A stretch of 32,362 nucleotides of DNA from Alphaproteobacteria bacterium (GCA_027482195.1 JAIXWE010000056.1:1-32362), one strand, 5' to 3'; numbered from the stretch's first letter, positions 9,876 through 17,791 are shown. Notes: generated from the letters alone by a model not told the origin. Made by a program: numbers and translations.

Positions 9876-10698
9876 TGAGCCAGCGTTGTGTGATTTCGCC
9901 GTAACCAAGTGCCGCGCATAACTCAGTGCGGAAATTTTCAACGCGATCAAATAATGTGAACGGTGCGTTGAGTGTCAAAAGTCCGCAACCATTAAATGTG
10001 TCAATTTGATCGCGCGGGAATTGCAAAAATTCGCACACATGCACGCGGCTTAAACCCTTATTTTGTGCGGCTTTTGTGCAATTTTCAATCATCACATCCG
10101 CCCCCGATCCGGCCTTTACGGGGTACCATATAAAAAGGGTTGCGGTGGACGATTTTTTCAAAGCTTTTTCAACCTCAATTTGCAAAACTTCAAACTCATC
10201 TTTGCGCTCAAACGGTGGATCAATTACCACAAATTCACGCATATTTTTTTGAGGTAAAAAAGCGCGCATTGCCTGGTAAGCATCTTCTTGCGTGACTTGC
10301 ACATGAGGGTAGGGATTCATAAAATTACGCAAGGTGCGGGCGTCGTCGTTGTGAAGCTCATTCACAACCATACGGTCTTGGAGGCGTAATTTATACGCAA
10401 GGATAAGCGGGGATCCGGGATAACGCCCGCGCTTCCAAAAGGGCCTCACCGCTTTTTGATAGGCCGCCAAATCGGAATTGGTGAATTTCGCAAGCATAAC
10501 GCGCTCAATCCCGCTTTTATACTCCCCTGTCTTTTGTGGCGCATCGGCGGTGAGGTCATAACGGCCCAACCCGGCAAAAGCATCCAAAATGCCAAGTCCA
10601 CCGTCTTTTTGCTGCAAGTGCGATAAAACCATAATCATCACGCAGTGTTTGATCACATCGGCAAAGTTTCCAGCATGGTAAATATGGCGATAATTCAT
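9865..10698 (-). CDS. rlmJ: 23S rRNA (adenine(2030)-N6)-methyltransferase RlmJ
   Basis: SAM-dependent methyltransferase that modifies A2030 of 23S rRNA in E. coli. The 277-aa length is normal. The N-terminus MNYRHIYHAGNFADVIKHC is the family hallmark. LGILDAFAGLGRYDL is the SAM-binding region, followed by EYKSGIERV. The catalytic N6-adenine motif reads FVVIDPPFERKDEF (DPPF/Y class). YPGSPLILAYKLRLQDRM is also typical. AAGGACA lies upstream of the ATG. It is transcribed against the beta-oxidation genes on both sides, so it sits as an unrelated single gene within that region. Confidence 0.94.
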   Translation of the reverse strand: MNYRHIYHAGNFADVIKHCVMIMVLSHLQQKDGGLGILDAFAGLGRYDLTADAPQKTGEYKSGIERVMLAKFTNSDLAAYQKAVRPFWKRGRYPGSPLILAYKLRLQDRMVVNELHNDDARTLRNFMNPYPHVQVTQEDAYQAMRAFLPQKNMREFVVIDPPFERKDEFEVLQIEVEKALKKSSTATLFIWYPVKAGSGADVMIENCTKAAQNKGLSRVHVCEFLQFPRDQIDTFNGCGLLTLNAPFTLFDRVENFRTELCAALGYGEITQRWLINS

Positions 10699-10745
10699 AT
10701 ACTGTCCTTAAAGATCTCTTAAACTGAACTTGAGACAATAAAACG

Positions 10746-11039
10746 ATGACCGATTGGTGGAAAGCCAAAAAAGAAGAAAATGCGAACCAAACGCCTGACG
10801 AGCGGCGCGCGGAGCTTATTAAATCTGCCCGCGCCGAGGCGGAAAAGGCACGTGATGCAATTGGCCGCGATAGATTGGCACAGTTGAAAAATCTCATTGA
10901 TGAATCGCAAAAACCACCTCCTGAAAAACCGGCGGAACCATCGCCGATGACCCAAGCTCAAGAAATTTTGAAAAAAATTGATCATGTAAAAATGTTGGAA
11001 ATTTTACGCGCGCTTCGTGGGCGCAACGACACACATTAG
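10746..11039 (+). CDS. Hypothetical small charged protein (97 aa)
   Basis: Not recognised. The protein begins MTDWWKAKKEE and is highly charged. Residues about 18-55 are predicted to form a long helix rich in Arg, Glu, Ala and Lys (RRAELIKSARAEAEKARDAI), followed by a proline-rich linker (PPPEKPAEP) and a second helix (AQEILKKIDHVKMLEILRALRG). No signal peptide or membrane segment. It has a weak ribosome site but lies 9 nt before the acyl-CoA dehydrogenase gene on the same strand, so it probably opens that operon. It is divergent from rlmJ with 47 nt between the starts. It could be an adaptor or coiled-coil accessory protein; nothing more can be claimed. Confidence 0.65.
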   Translation: MTDWWKAKKEENANQTPDERRAELIKSARAEAEKARDAIGRDRLAQLKNLIDESQKPPPEKPAEPSPMTQAQEILKKIDHVKMLEILRALRGRNDTH

Positions 11040-11048
11040 GAGAGAACC

Positions 11049-12842
11049 ATGCCGCACTATAAAGCTCCACTTGAGAATATTCATTTCGTTTTACATGATG
11101 TGTTAAAAGCGGAACAGCTTTCTCACTTGCCCGGTTATGATCAAGCCACGCCCGATATGATGACGCAAATTTTCGAAGAAGGGGCGAAAATGTGCGAGGA
11201 AGTTTTGTTCCCGCTTAATCAATCGGGCGACAAGCAAGGCTGCGTGTTAGAAAATGGCGTTGTCCGCACACCGCAAGGTTTTAAAGAGGCGTATGAGCTC
11301 TATCGCACGGGTGGGTGGACATCGTTATCATCCGATCCCGCTTATGGCGGGATGGGCATGCCGCACCTCATGAATTTTGTGTTTATGGAGATGATATGCT
11401 CCGCCAATATGGCGTTTGGCATGTATCCGGGTTTGTCCGAAGGGGCATATCGTGCGCTTCATCTTCACGGGTCGGATGAATTAAAACAACGCTTTCTGCC
11501 AAAACTTGTAAGTGGTGAATGGACAGGCACGATGTGCTTGACGGAACCGCATTGCGGCACAGACTTAGGCCTTATTCGCACCAAAGCAAGCGTGGGCGAA
11601 AACGGATCATGGAAAATTTCCGGGACAAAAATTTTCATCTCCGCCGGTGAACATGATTTGGCGGAAAATATTATTCACCTTGTGCTCGCACGTCTTCCCG
11701 ATGCGCCCGAAGGTGTGAAGGGAATTTCACTTTTTGTGGTACCAAAATTTTTGGTCAATGATGATGGGTCGTTGGGCGCGCGCAACGGTGTGACATGTGG
11801 GTCGATTGAACACAAAATGGGAATCAAGGCATCGGCCACATGCGTGATGAATTTTGATGATGCGCAAGGTTGGCTTGTGGGTGAGGCGCATAAGGGCCTC
11901 AAGGCCATGTTTACCATGATGAACGCCGCGCGTTTGGGTGTGGGCATGCAAGGATTGGGTATCGCCGAAGTTGCCTATCAAAACGCGTTAATCTATGCCA
12001 AAGATCGTTTGCAAATGCGTGCACTCGACGGCACAAAAGCACCGGATAAACCGGCCGATCCGATCATCGTTCACCCCGACGTGCGGCGTATGTTACTCAC
12101 CTCAAAAGCATTTTGTGAAGGTGGGCGCGCGCTGTCCTATTGGGTGGGCATGCATTTGGATATCAGTGAAAAACATCCCGATCCGCAAACGCGCCAGGAT
12201 GCGGATGATCTGGTCGCACTCATGACTCCGATTGTGAAGGCCTATTTGACCGATATGGGTTTTGATGTTGCCAATCACGCGATTCAAGTTTACGGCGGGC
12301 ATGGTTATATTTGGGAATGGGGTGTGGAACAATATGCGCGCGATGCACGCATTGCCATGATCTATGAAGGTACAAACGGCATTCAGGCATTGGATTTGGT
12401 TGGGCGCAAAATGGGTCAAAGTTATGGGCGGTTATTGCGTCAATTTTTCCATCCCGTGTCGGATTTTATAAACGTTGAACAATCAAACCCCGCGATGATG
12501 GAATTTATTTTGCCGTTAGGAAAATCATTTGCGAAATTGCAACAAATCACGGGTCTCATTGCCCAAAAAGGAATGAAAGACCCGAATGAGGCGGGTGCCG
12601 CATCATCCGATTATCTGCGCCTATTTGCATTGGTCGCAATGGGGTATATGTGGGCGTTGATGGCAAAAGCGGCACTAGAGAAAAAAGAAACAACGCAAGG
12701 TGAGCTTCAAGAATTTTACGACAGCAAGCTTCACACGGCACGGTTTTTCTTTGAACGCATGTTGCCCGAAACGGAATCGCGTTTTCGTATGATCATGGCG
12801 GGTGCGGCACCGCTGATGAACCTCAAGGCCGAAGGGTTTTAA
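11049..12842 (+). CDS. Acyl-CoA dehydrogenase, long C-terminally extended type
   Basis: FAD enzyme for the first step of beta-oxidation, acyl-CoA to trans-2-enoyl-CoA, passing electrons to ETF. It has 597 aa, longer than the 380-aa classic type, and begins with the N-terminal extension seen in the PF12418 group (YKAPLENIHFVLHDVL). CLTEPHCGTDLGLIRTKA is the middle-domain signature. IYEGTNGIQALDLVGRKM holds the catalytic Glu. A C-terminal extension follows from about residue 460 (PF12806-like). Ribosome site AGGAGAGAA. It is followed by the SCP2 gene after 1 nt and the thioesterase by ATGA overlap, so the three probably form one unit for fatty acyl-CoA handling. The preferred chain length cannot be read from sequence. 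Confidence 0.94.
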   Translation: MPHYKAPLENIHFVLHDVLKAEQLSHLPGYDQATPDMMTQIFEEGAKMCEEVLFPLNQSGDKQGCVLENGVVRTPQGFKEAYELYRTGGWTSLSSDPAYGGMGMPHLMNFVFMEMICSANMAFGMYPGLSEGAYRALHLHGSDELKQRFLPKLVSGEWTGTMCLTEPHCGTDLGLIRTKASVGENGSWKISGTKIFISAGEHDLAENIIHLVLARLPDAPEGVKGISLFVVPKFLVNDDGSLGARNGVTCGSIEHKMGIKASATCVMNFDDAQGWLVGEAHKGLKAMFTMMNAARLGVGMQGLGIAEVAYQNALIYAKDRLQMRALDGTKAPDKPADPIIVHPDVRRMLLTSKAFCEGGRALSYWVGMHLDISEKHPDPQTRQDADDLVALMTPIVKAYLTDMGFDVANHAIQVYGGHGYIWEWGVEQYARDARIAMIYEGTNGIQALDLVGRKMGQSYGRLLRQFFHPVSDFINVEQSNPAMMEFILPLGKSFAKLQQITGLIAQKGMKDPNEAGAASSDYLRLFALVAMGYMWALMAKAALEKKETTQGELQEFYDSKLHTARFFFERMLPETESRFRMIMAGAAPLMNLKAEGF

Positions 12843-12843
12843 G

Positions 12844-13146
12844 ATGACCTTGGACGAGATAAACAATAAATTGGCAAGCAAACTCGGCATTCCTGGTGTG
12901 TTCACCAAAACGGTGCTGTTTGATTTTGAAGATGACGGAAAAATTCATATCGATGGCACACAAGACCCCGTCATTTTTTCCCATGATGAAAAAGATGCCG
13001 ATGTCACCCTTGTGACCAACCTTGAAAATTTCTCGAAAATTTTAAGCGGGGAGCTGGATCCCAACTTCGCCTTTATGACGGGGAAATTAAAGGTGCGCGG
13101 GTCAATGGGTTTGGCGCTTCGGCTCAATGCATTGCTTGAATCATGA
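12844..13146 (+). CDS. SCP2 sterol-binding domain protein
   Basis: Single-domain SCP2-like lipid-binding protein of 100 aa. The family binds sterols, fatty acids or acyl-CoAs in a hydrophobic cavity. Hallmarks: DGKIHIDGTQDP, ADVTLVTNLENFSKILSGELDPNFAFMTGKLKVRGSM, the usual strand-helix-strand order of SCP2 with the conserved GKLKVxGxM near the end. No signal peptide. It starts 1 nt after the acyl-CoA dehydrogenase stop and overlaps the thioesterase start by 4 nt, so all three are likely translated together. A role as acyl carrier for the neighbouring enzymes is inference. Confidence 0.9.
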   Translation: MTLDEINNKLASKLGIPGVFTKTVLFDFEDDGKIHIDGTQDPVIFSHDEKDADVTLVTNLENFSKILSGELDPNFAFMTGKLKVRGSMGLALRLNALLES

Positions 13147-13694
13147 ATCTTTATATCCGCGTTTTTCTTTTGTTTGTGCGCGCGCTTTTTAAGCCGCGCT
13201 TAAGTGATGTTTTATCCCTCTCAACTTTGCGTTTTTATGTGCTTCCTAATGATCTTGATTTCAATGGCCACATGAATAATGGGCGGTATTTGACCATCAT
13301 GGATTTGGGCCGCTTGGATCTTATTTTGCGCACGGGGTTGATGCGCATGATGCTCAAACAAAAATCGGTGCCTGTGCTTGGTTCCGCCAAAATTCGGTAT
13401 CGTCTTCCCCTCATGCCGTTTGAGCCATTTGATGTGCACACACGCATTGTCGGTTGGGATGAGAAATGGATGTATATTGAACAGCGTTTTATCAAGGCCA
13501 AAGGTGATAAAGCGGGCCAAGTTGCGGCGATTGCAGTGTTAAAGGGAAGTTTTTTTAATCAAAAAACAAAATCCACCATCCCGACACAGGATGTTTTAAA
13601 AATGATTGGATCAGGGCAAATAAGCCCGCAATTGCCCGAACATATTATCGCGTGGCAATTGGCCGAAAGCTCACTGCGTGAGGTTACGAAGTGA
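13143..13694 (+). CDS. Hotdog-fold acyl-CoA thioesterase (THEM6/4HBT-like)
   Basis: Predicted acyl-CoA thioesterase of 183 aa. It has a short hydrophobic N-terminal helix (LYIRVFLLFVRALF) as in THEM6-like proteins, then a hotdog fold: strand LRFYVLPNDLDFNGHMNNGRYL, whose D-x-NGHMNN is the 4HBT-type motif with the active-site Asp, the long helix, then SAKIRYRLPLMPFEPFDVHTRI and EKWMYIEQRFI strands. It follows the SCP2 gene by an ATGA overlap and ends 24 nt inside the SCO1-like gene on the other strand. Substrate unknown; context suggests release of fatty acids from CoA. Confidence 0.85.
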   Translation: MNLYIRVFLLFVRALFKPRLSDVLSLSTLRFYVLPNDLDFNGHMNNGRYLTIMDLGRLDLILRTGLMRMMLKQKSVPVLGSAKIRYRLPLMPFEPFDVHTRIVGWDEKWMYIEQRFIKAKGDKAGQVAAIAVLKGSFFNQKTKSTIPTQDVLKMIGSGQISPQLPEHIIAWQLAESSLREVTK

Positions 13695-14300
13695 TGCGGT
13701 AATCATATCGGCCGTGTCTTTTCCTTTGAAAATTTTCGCCAATGTCCCATCGGGTTTCATCAGATAAATAAAGGAGGAGTGATCGACCGTGTAATCATCG
13801 CCTTGGGGCACTTTTGCCGCGTAAACTTTGAATGTTTTTTTGACATCTTCAATTTGCGCAACCGATCCGGTGAGGCCGATAAGGTTCGGGTGAAACAACC
13901 CCACATAATTTTTCATGAGTTTCACCGTATCGCGTTCGGGGTCAACGGTGATAAACAGCATTTGGATTTTGTCTTGAATTTCTTGCGGCAAACTTACATA
14001 CGCTTGCGCCATTTTTTGAAGCTCCGTCGGGCAAATCGTGGGGCAGTAAGTGAAGCCAAAATAAATCATATGGTATTTGCCCGGAAAATCGGCATGGGTG
14101 CGCGGTTTGCCGTCTTGATCGATCAAGCTCCATGCCCCGCCAATTCCGGCAATGTTTAATGTGCCTTCATCCGCGCTTTTGTCTTCGACAACGCGCACAA
14201 GATTGCGGTCATCCATACGAATGGAAAGAAAAGCAATGATCGCCCCAATAATAAGGCCAAGGGTTGCGAGAATAAGGGTACGTAAGATGCGGTTTTTCAT
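13671..14300 (-). CDS. SCO1/SenC-family copper/redox protein
   Basis: Membrane-anchored periplasmic thioredoxin-fold protein of the SCO1/SenC family, which delivers copper to the CuA site of cytochrome oxidase or acts as a thiol reductant. 209 aa. The N-terminal anchor is at residues 6-27. The copper motif is CPTIC (C86, C90) after YFGFTY. The third ligand is His174 in YTVDHSSFIYL. FITVDPERDT is also diagnostic. It lies directly downstream of an anchored unknown protein (9 nt gap) on the same strand, with a poor ribosome site, so coupling is likely. No oxidase genes are in the window. Its 3' end overlaps the thioesterase by 24 nt. Confidence 0.93.
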   Translation of the reverse strand: MKNRILRTLILATLGLIIGAIIAFLSIRMDDRNLVRVVEDKSADEGTLNIAGIGGAWSLIDQDGKPRTHADFPGKYHMIYFGFTYCPTICPTELQKMAQAYVSLPQEIQDKIQMLFITVDPERDTVKLMKNYVGLFHPNLIGLTGSVAQIEDVKKTFKVYAAKVPQGDDYTVDHSSFIYLMKPDGTLAKIFKGKDTADMITASLRNLTQ

Positions 14301-14309
14301 GCTGAGAAA

Positions 14310-15005
14310 TTAATCCATACCATCCAGTTTGGGAAGAGCTTGATTGCCAAGAAGCGTCATATCGGGAAGATTATAGGTTGCCGCAAATTGTTGGCCATTT
14401 TTTTGATAAAGAATGAGAAAGTTCGTATCACTCAGTTGCGCAAGGTAAGAAACATGCTCGATATCCGGGATAAGTTTTTTGAGGTCTTTTCCGAACGCGT
14501 CACTGATGTAAATGTTTTTCTCGCCATCTTCCGCATTTGCAGTAAAGGAAACGATTTCATAGATAATCGCAAACGTGCCTTCCGATAAGGAATCGCTTTG
14601 ATAACTTTTTTTCTTGTAAAGAATTTCCCATTGATTGATTCTTTGATGAATTCCGGGAAGCAACCAATGGCTTTGTGACGTGGCAAGGTTTGTAAATAAA
14701 ATATTCGACGTTGTCCCGGTGGCGTAATATGTCTGTGGTGCTTTACTCAAATTATCAACAAGGGCGATAAAGGCGAAATCAGTTCCGGGGAGTTTGATGG
14801 GTGCTGTGAACGAATAACGCACGCGCTTCGCGCTGTTATGATTTGGCTCCACGGTTGCTGTCGGTGTTTCGTCAACGGGGCTATAGATAAAAACCCTATA
14901 GGCCACAACCCCGCCCATGATGAACGCCACAAGGCAGCATGTGTACAAAATAAGTGTACCAAAGCTGCGTAAGATTTTTTTAAACTTACTGTAAGAAACC
15001 GCCAT
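14310..15005 (-). CDS. Hypothetical N-terminally anchored protein (231 aa)
   Basis: Not recognised. One N-terminal membrane helix (about residues 15-40, LILYTCCLVAFIMGGVVAYRVF) leaves the rest outside the cytoplasm. The exported part looks beta-rich, with short hydrophobic strands alternating with turns (ILFTNLATSQSHWLLPG, NFLILYQKNGQQFAATYNL). It ends 9 nt before the SCO1-like gene, so a shared function in envelope or respiratory assembly is possible but unproven. The strands and turns loosely recall beta-propeller or WD-like periplasmic domains, which I cannot confirm. AGGTC lies upstream of the ATG. Confidence 0.7.
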   Translation of the reverse strand: MAVSYSKFKKILRSFGTLILYTCCLVAFIMGGVVAYRVFIYSPVDETPTATVEPNHNSAKRVRYSFTAPIKLPGTDFAFIALVDNLSKAPQTYYATGTTSNILFTNLATSQSHWLLPGIHQRINQWEILYKKKSYQSDSLSEGTFAIIYEIVSFTANAEDGEKNIYISDAFGKDLKKLIPDIEHVSYLAQLSDTNFLILYQKNGQQFAATYNLPDMTLLGNQALPKLDGMD

Positions 15006-15020
15006 AACGAAGACCTGTTG

Positions 15021-15087
15021 TTAAGTTGTGGTTTTCAATCACTTTAAGTTCAAAAAACTCTATGTGACTGATCTTCAAACAACTTAA
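15021..15087. repeat. 9-bp inverted repeat flanking the phoH to 14310 gene gap
   Basis: TTAAGTTGT (15021-15029) and ACAACTTAA (15079-15087) are perfect complements with a 49-nt loop. The right arm covers the phoH stop codon. In RNA from the minus strand this could form a long hairpin between phoH and the next gene. No T-run follows, so it is not a standard terminator. Confidence 0.35.
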
Positions 15088-15869
15088 ATGACTTCAAGCA
15101 TCTCGGCAACAAGCGGATGGCGCACGATATCTTGTTGTTTCAGGCGCACAACACCAATGTTGGAAATTTTTTCCAACCGATCGGCGATGTCCGATAACCC
15201 CGACAATCCGGTGAGAAGGTCGGATTGATCCGGATCACCCGTGACCACCATGGTGGAATGCCAGCCCAAACGGGAAAGAAGCATCTTTAATTGCGCATAG
15301 GTGCAATTTTGCGCCTCATCAATCACAACGAACGCGTTGTTCAATGTGCGCCCGCGCATGAAGCCGACGGGTGCGATTTCAATCGTGCCGTCTTCCAATA
15401 ATTGGCGCACTTGTTTTCCGCCCATGCGATCCCCCAATGCGTCATAAAGCGGACGTAAATAGGGCGCCATTTTTTCATGCATATCGCCGGGTAAAAACCC
15501 GATGGATTCGCCGGCTTCCATGGCGGGGCGTGAAAGAATAATCCGCTCAACGGCGCCCTCTTCCAACGCTTCCACCGCCGCCGAGATTGCCAAGTATGTT
15601 TTGCCAGACCCGGCGGGCCCAAGGGCTAAGGTTAAATTATGCGCCTTAATCGCGTCCATTAACGCGCGCTGCCCATCCGAGCGCGGTTTAATGCGCCGTA
15701 TGTAAGATTTATCGCGGGAGTTTTCGATATGCTCGTCTAACGGATGCCAATCAGCAGAAGGGTGATCATCAAAAGCCGTGTGTACGACATTGTGAGATGT
15801 GTGCAATTTTGCCCGTTCAATCTGGCTTTTGCGGTATTTCTGTTTGGCTGGCCGTTGTGACATGCGCAT
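15084..15869 (-). CDS. phoH: PhoH-family ATPase
   Basis: Cytosolic P-loop ATPase of the PhoH family (a helicase/RNase-linked group, originally phosphate-starvation induced). 261 aa. Walker A is LALGPAGSGKTYLA (residues 84-91 core); RIILSRPAMEAGESIGFLPGD is a PhoH hallmark; Walker B is AFVVIDEAQNCT; the sensor-like VVTGDPDQSDL follows. It is shorter than YbeZ/PhoH of E. coli (about 350 aa), lacking most of the N-terminal domain and having instead a basic leader (RPAKQKYRKSQIERAK). GAAAGGA lies just upstream of the first ATG, supporting that start. No ybeY or miaB-type neighbour is present, so this may be the short stand-alone type. Confidence 0.92.
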   Translation of the reverse strand: MRMSQRPAKQKYRKSQIERAKLHTSHNVVHTAFDDHPSADWHPLDEHIENSRDKSYIRRIKPRSDGQRALMDAIKAHNLTLALGPAGSGKTYLAISAAVEALEEGAVERIILSRPAMEAGESIGFLPGDMHEKMAPYLRPLYDALGDRMGGKQVRQLLEDGTIEIAPVGFMRGRTLNNAFVVIDEAQNCTYAQLKMLLSRLGWHSTMVVTGDPDQSDLLTGLSGLSDIADRLEKISNIGVVRLKQQDIVRHPLVAEMLEVI

Positions 15870-16130
15870 ATCCTTTCATGAGGGGTGACACAAGATAAAC
15901 CCGTCGGCTTTGCCGATGCACAGCACGAAGCGGACGGTAATGACGCGGACAGAAAGAAATTTGGGCGATATAAGGCCGATCGCCAAAGGTCAAAGTTTTA
16001 AGTTCAAATCGTCGGTTAAAAATCAACGAGGGGTCTCTAACACCGCGAACGCGGCACAGGGGGTGAACTACTATTCGAATCATAACAGTGTTTTTTGATT
16101 CGCGGAAGGGGGAATAAAAAGTCGGAAAAT
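15870..16130. other. Non-coding region upstream of phoH
   Basis: About 314 nt separate phoH from nrdB; this part holds no convincing gene. On the minus strand, a 7-bp hairpin with a 3-nt loop (15902-15918, GCCGA-type stem) lies in the phoH leader. A weak promoter-like pair (-35 at 15988-15993, -10 at 15967-15972) with a short 15-nt spacer is overlapped by a GGCGAT/ATCGCC inverted repeat. The TTCGAATC at 16074 looks like a tRNA T-loop, but no tRNA stem surrounds it. Confidence 0.4.
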
Positions 16131-16164
16131 AAAAAAGCCGGACATCTTTCGACATCCGGCTTTT
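16131..16164 (-). terminator. Rho-independent terminator of nrdB
   Basis: Read on the minus strand: a 10-bp stem (GCCGGATGTC / GATGTCCGGC, with two wobble pairs) closed by a GAAA tetraloop and followed by six T. It starts about 20 nt after the nrdB stop. Confidence 0.88.
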
Positions 16165-16183
16165 GAATTGGTTTTAAAAAAAC

Positions 16184-17260
16184 TTATGCGGCGTCTTTGG
16201 AGGATAAATCTTCCTTCACGGCGCGTTTGTCTTTCGCGTAATTTCCGGCGAACAAATCTTCCGAGAAAACATCTTCCCATGTGCCTTGGGTGGATGCTTT
16301 GGAATATTCCGTCGCGCGGTTTTCAAAGAAGTTCGTGTGCTCCGCACCGTTCAACATTTGATCCATCCATGGCAATGGGTTTTTCTCAATGCCGTAAATG
16401 GGCTCTAAATTCAATTGTTGCAAACGACGGTCACCGATATAACGGATATAATCTTTCACCTCTTGTGGGGTGAGGCCTTCGATGGGGCCTTGCTCAAAGC
16501 AAAGATCAATAAACGCATCTTCGAATCCGACGATGGTACGGCAACAATCGGTGATTTCCGCCTTAAACTCATCATCCCAAATATCAGGATTTTCGGCGAT
16601 GAAGGCGTTGAACAATTTGATCATCGACAAGCAATGCAACGTTTCATCACGCACCGACCATGTGACAATCTGACCCATACCTTTCATTTTATTGAAACGT
16701 GGGAAGTTCATCAAAATTGCGAAAGATGCAAATAATTGTAATCCTTCGGTGAAGGCACCAAACATCGCCATTGTTTTGGCAATATCGCGGCGTGACTTCA
16801 TCGACGCATTTTGCATGTAATCGAATTTGTCCTTCATTTCCTTATATTGCATGAAGGCGGAATATTCGACTTCCGGCATACCGATTGTGTCAAGCAAGTG
16901 TGAGTAAGCGGCGATGTGCACGGTTTCAATGTTTGAAAACGCGGACAACATCATTTGCACTTCGACGGGGCCGAACACTTGAGAATAATGTTTCATGTAA
17001 CAATTATTCACCTCGACATCCGATTGCGTGAAGAAGCGGAAAATTTGTGTCATCAAATTGCGTTCGGAATCAGACAAATTCTTTTTCCAATCGCGGACAT
17101 CTTCCGCCAAGGGCACTTCCTCGGGTAACCAGTGAATGCGCTGTTGCGTCAACCACGCCTCATAGCACCATGGATATAAAAATGGTTTGTAAACATGGCG
17201 CTCCACCAAAAGCGGAGAGGGGTTCACGCCAAAATCATTTGCAACAGCATTCGCAGACAT
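16184..17260 (-). CDS. nrdB: Ribonucleoside-diphosphate reductase beta subunit (class Ia)
   Basis: Radical-carrying small subunit of aerobic ribonucleotide reductase, which makes dNTP precursors with NrdA. I start at ATG 17260 (MSANAVAND, 358 aa), not the track's 17341, whose first 27 residues look non-coding; AAGAGA lies upstream. The di-iron and radical motif is intact: first ligand Asp81, then E112-T-V-H115-I-A-A-Y119, the E-x2-H-x3-Y arrangement with the radical tyrosine. Helical ligand regions follow (MFGAFTEGLQLFASFAIL; SVRDETLHCL). It is transcribed from its own promoter, which carries two NrdR boxes, and ends at a strong terminator. nrdA is on the same strand about 0.6 kb upstream but separated by an opposing lipoprotein gene, so the subunits are independently transcribed. 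Confidence 0.96.
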   Translation of the reverse strand: MSANAVANDFGVNPSPLLVERHVYKPFLYPWCYEAWLTQQRIHWLPEEVPLAEDVRDWKKNLSDSERNLMTQIFRFFTQSDVEVNNCYMKHYSQVFGPVEVQMMLSAFSNIETVHIAAYSHLLDTIGMPEVEYSAFMQYKEMKDKFDYMQNASMKSRRDIAKTMAMFGAFTEGLQLFASFAILMNFPRFNKMKGMGQIVTWSVRDETLHCLSMIKLFNAFIAENPDIWDDEFKAEITDCCRTIVGFEDAFIDLCFEQGPIEGLTPQEVKDYIRYIGDRRLQQLNLEPIYGIEKNPLPWMDQMLNGAEHTNFFENRATEYSKASTQGTWEDVFSEDLFAGNYAKDKRAVKEDLSSKDAA

Positions 17261-17384
17261 CGCAGTTTCTCTTTCGTCAAAAGTTACAGTTTTGTGTTTG
17301 GAAGTGGCCGCATCACACCCCGATTCGGGAGGGCAATACAAGCCAAAGATTGAAAGTCAGTATCCCCCGATTCCGACCTTATAC

Positions 17385-17430
17385 CACTAGATATAGTGTA
17401 TTTTTAGGCTTTTGTCCACATGATGTTGTG
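17385..17430. promoter_or_regulatory. Pair of NrdR boxes upstream of nrdB
   Basis: Box 1 CACTAGATATAGTG (17385-17398) and box 2 CACATGATGTTGTG (17417-17430) are imperfect palindromes. Both resemble the NrdR box consensus (roughly ACACwATATnTwGTGT); box 1 differs from it at one core base. Their centres are 32 bp apart, about three helical turns, which is the known arrangement for NrdR. Box 1 covers the -10 and box 2 touches the -35 of the nrdB promoter, a layout expected for repression when dATP is high. Confidence 0.85.
17390..17418 (-). promoter_or_regulatory. nrdB promoter
   Basis: On the minus strand: TGGACA (17418-17413), 17-nt spacer, TATATC (17395-17390). Predicted start near 17383, giving a leader of about 120 nt to the nrdB ATG. 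Both elements overlap the NrdR boxes. Confidence 0.75.
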
Positions 17431-17453
17431 AAAATTAATATTACAAGAATAAT

Positions 17454-17482
17454 TTGACATATAATTATAAATTGAGTATAAA
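17454..17482 (+). promoter_or_regulatory. Near-consensus promoter of the small lipoprotein gene
   Basis: TTGACA (17454-17459), 17-nt spacer, TATAAA (17477-17482), in an AT-rich stretch. Predicted start near 17489 with a 29-nt leader containing AAGGAG. This is the best sigma70-type match in the window. Confidence 0.85.
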
Positions 17483-17517
17483 ACTCTCACGGATTAATTT
17501 TTTTAAGGAGAATGTGT

Positions 17518-17775
17518 ATGAAAAAATCTTTTATGTTTGCGGGTTCTGCAGCACTTGCTTTGGCGGGATGTGCTGGTCCAGAGGCTGATATTCCGGCCAC
17601 TGATAAGGATCGTGTTGATTCGGTTCAGATGATAGGCTCTGGCTATGAGGCGACTACATTTACACCAAAAGCGGCGCCTTATATGCAGTGTGTGCATGTT
17701 GTGCGTGGCGGAGTTGATTGCTGGGAGAAAAAAGAACGTATCCCTAACTACAGCGATCCATCTGTAGATCCATAA
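17518..17775 (+). CDS. Small lipoprotein (85 aa), unknown
   Basis: Not recognised beyond being a lipoprotein. Start at ATG 17518: AAGGAG ends 7 nt before it, while the track's ATG at 17512 is too close. The precursor has a typical signal (MKKS, hydrophobic stretch) and lipobox LAGC, giving a mature protein of about 66 residues. That part has two cysteines (MQCVHVVRGGVDCWEKK) that could form a disulfide, and ends in a polar Asp/Pro tail. The gene sits between nrdA and nrdB on the opposite strand, with a near-consensus promoter and a strong terminator. It is therefore an independent, probably highly expressed, envelope gene and not part of the reductase system. Confidence 0.85.
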   Translation: MKKSFMFAGSAALALAGCAGPEADIPATDKDRVDSVQMIGSGYEATTFTPKAAPYMQCVHVVRGGVDCWEKKERIPNYSDPSVDP

Positions 17776-17791
17776 TTGATATTTTTGATAT

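Noticed and set aside
16040-16083. tRNA-like TTCGAATC T-loop
   Set aside because: Bases on either side do not pair, and no acceptor, D or anticodon stem lies nearby on either strand.
15817-16155. 112-aa minus-strand ORF upstream of phoH
   Set aside because: It overlaps the phoH start and the nrdB terminator region, and its product is Arg/Tyr-rich without family features.
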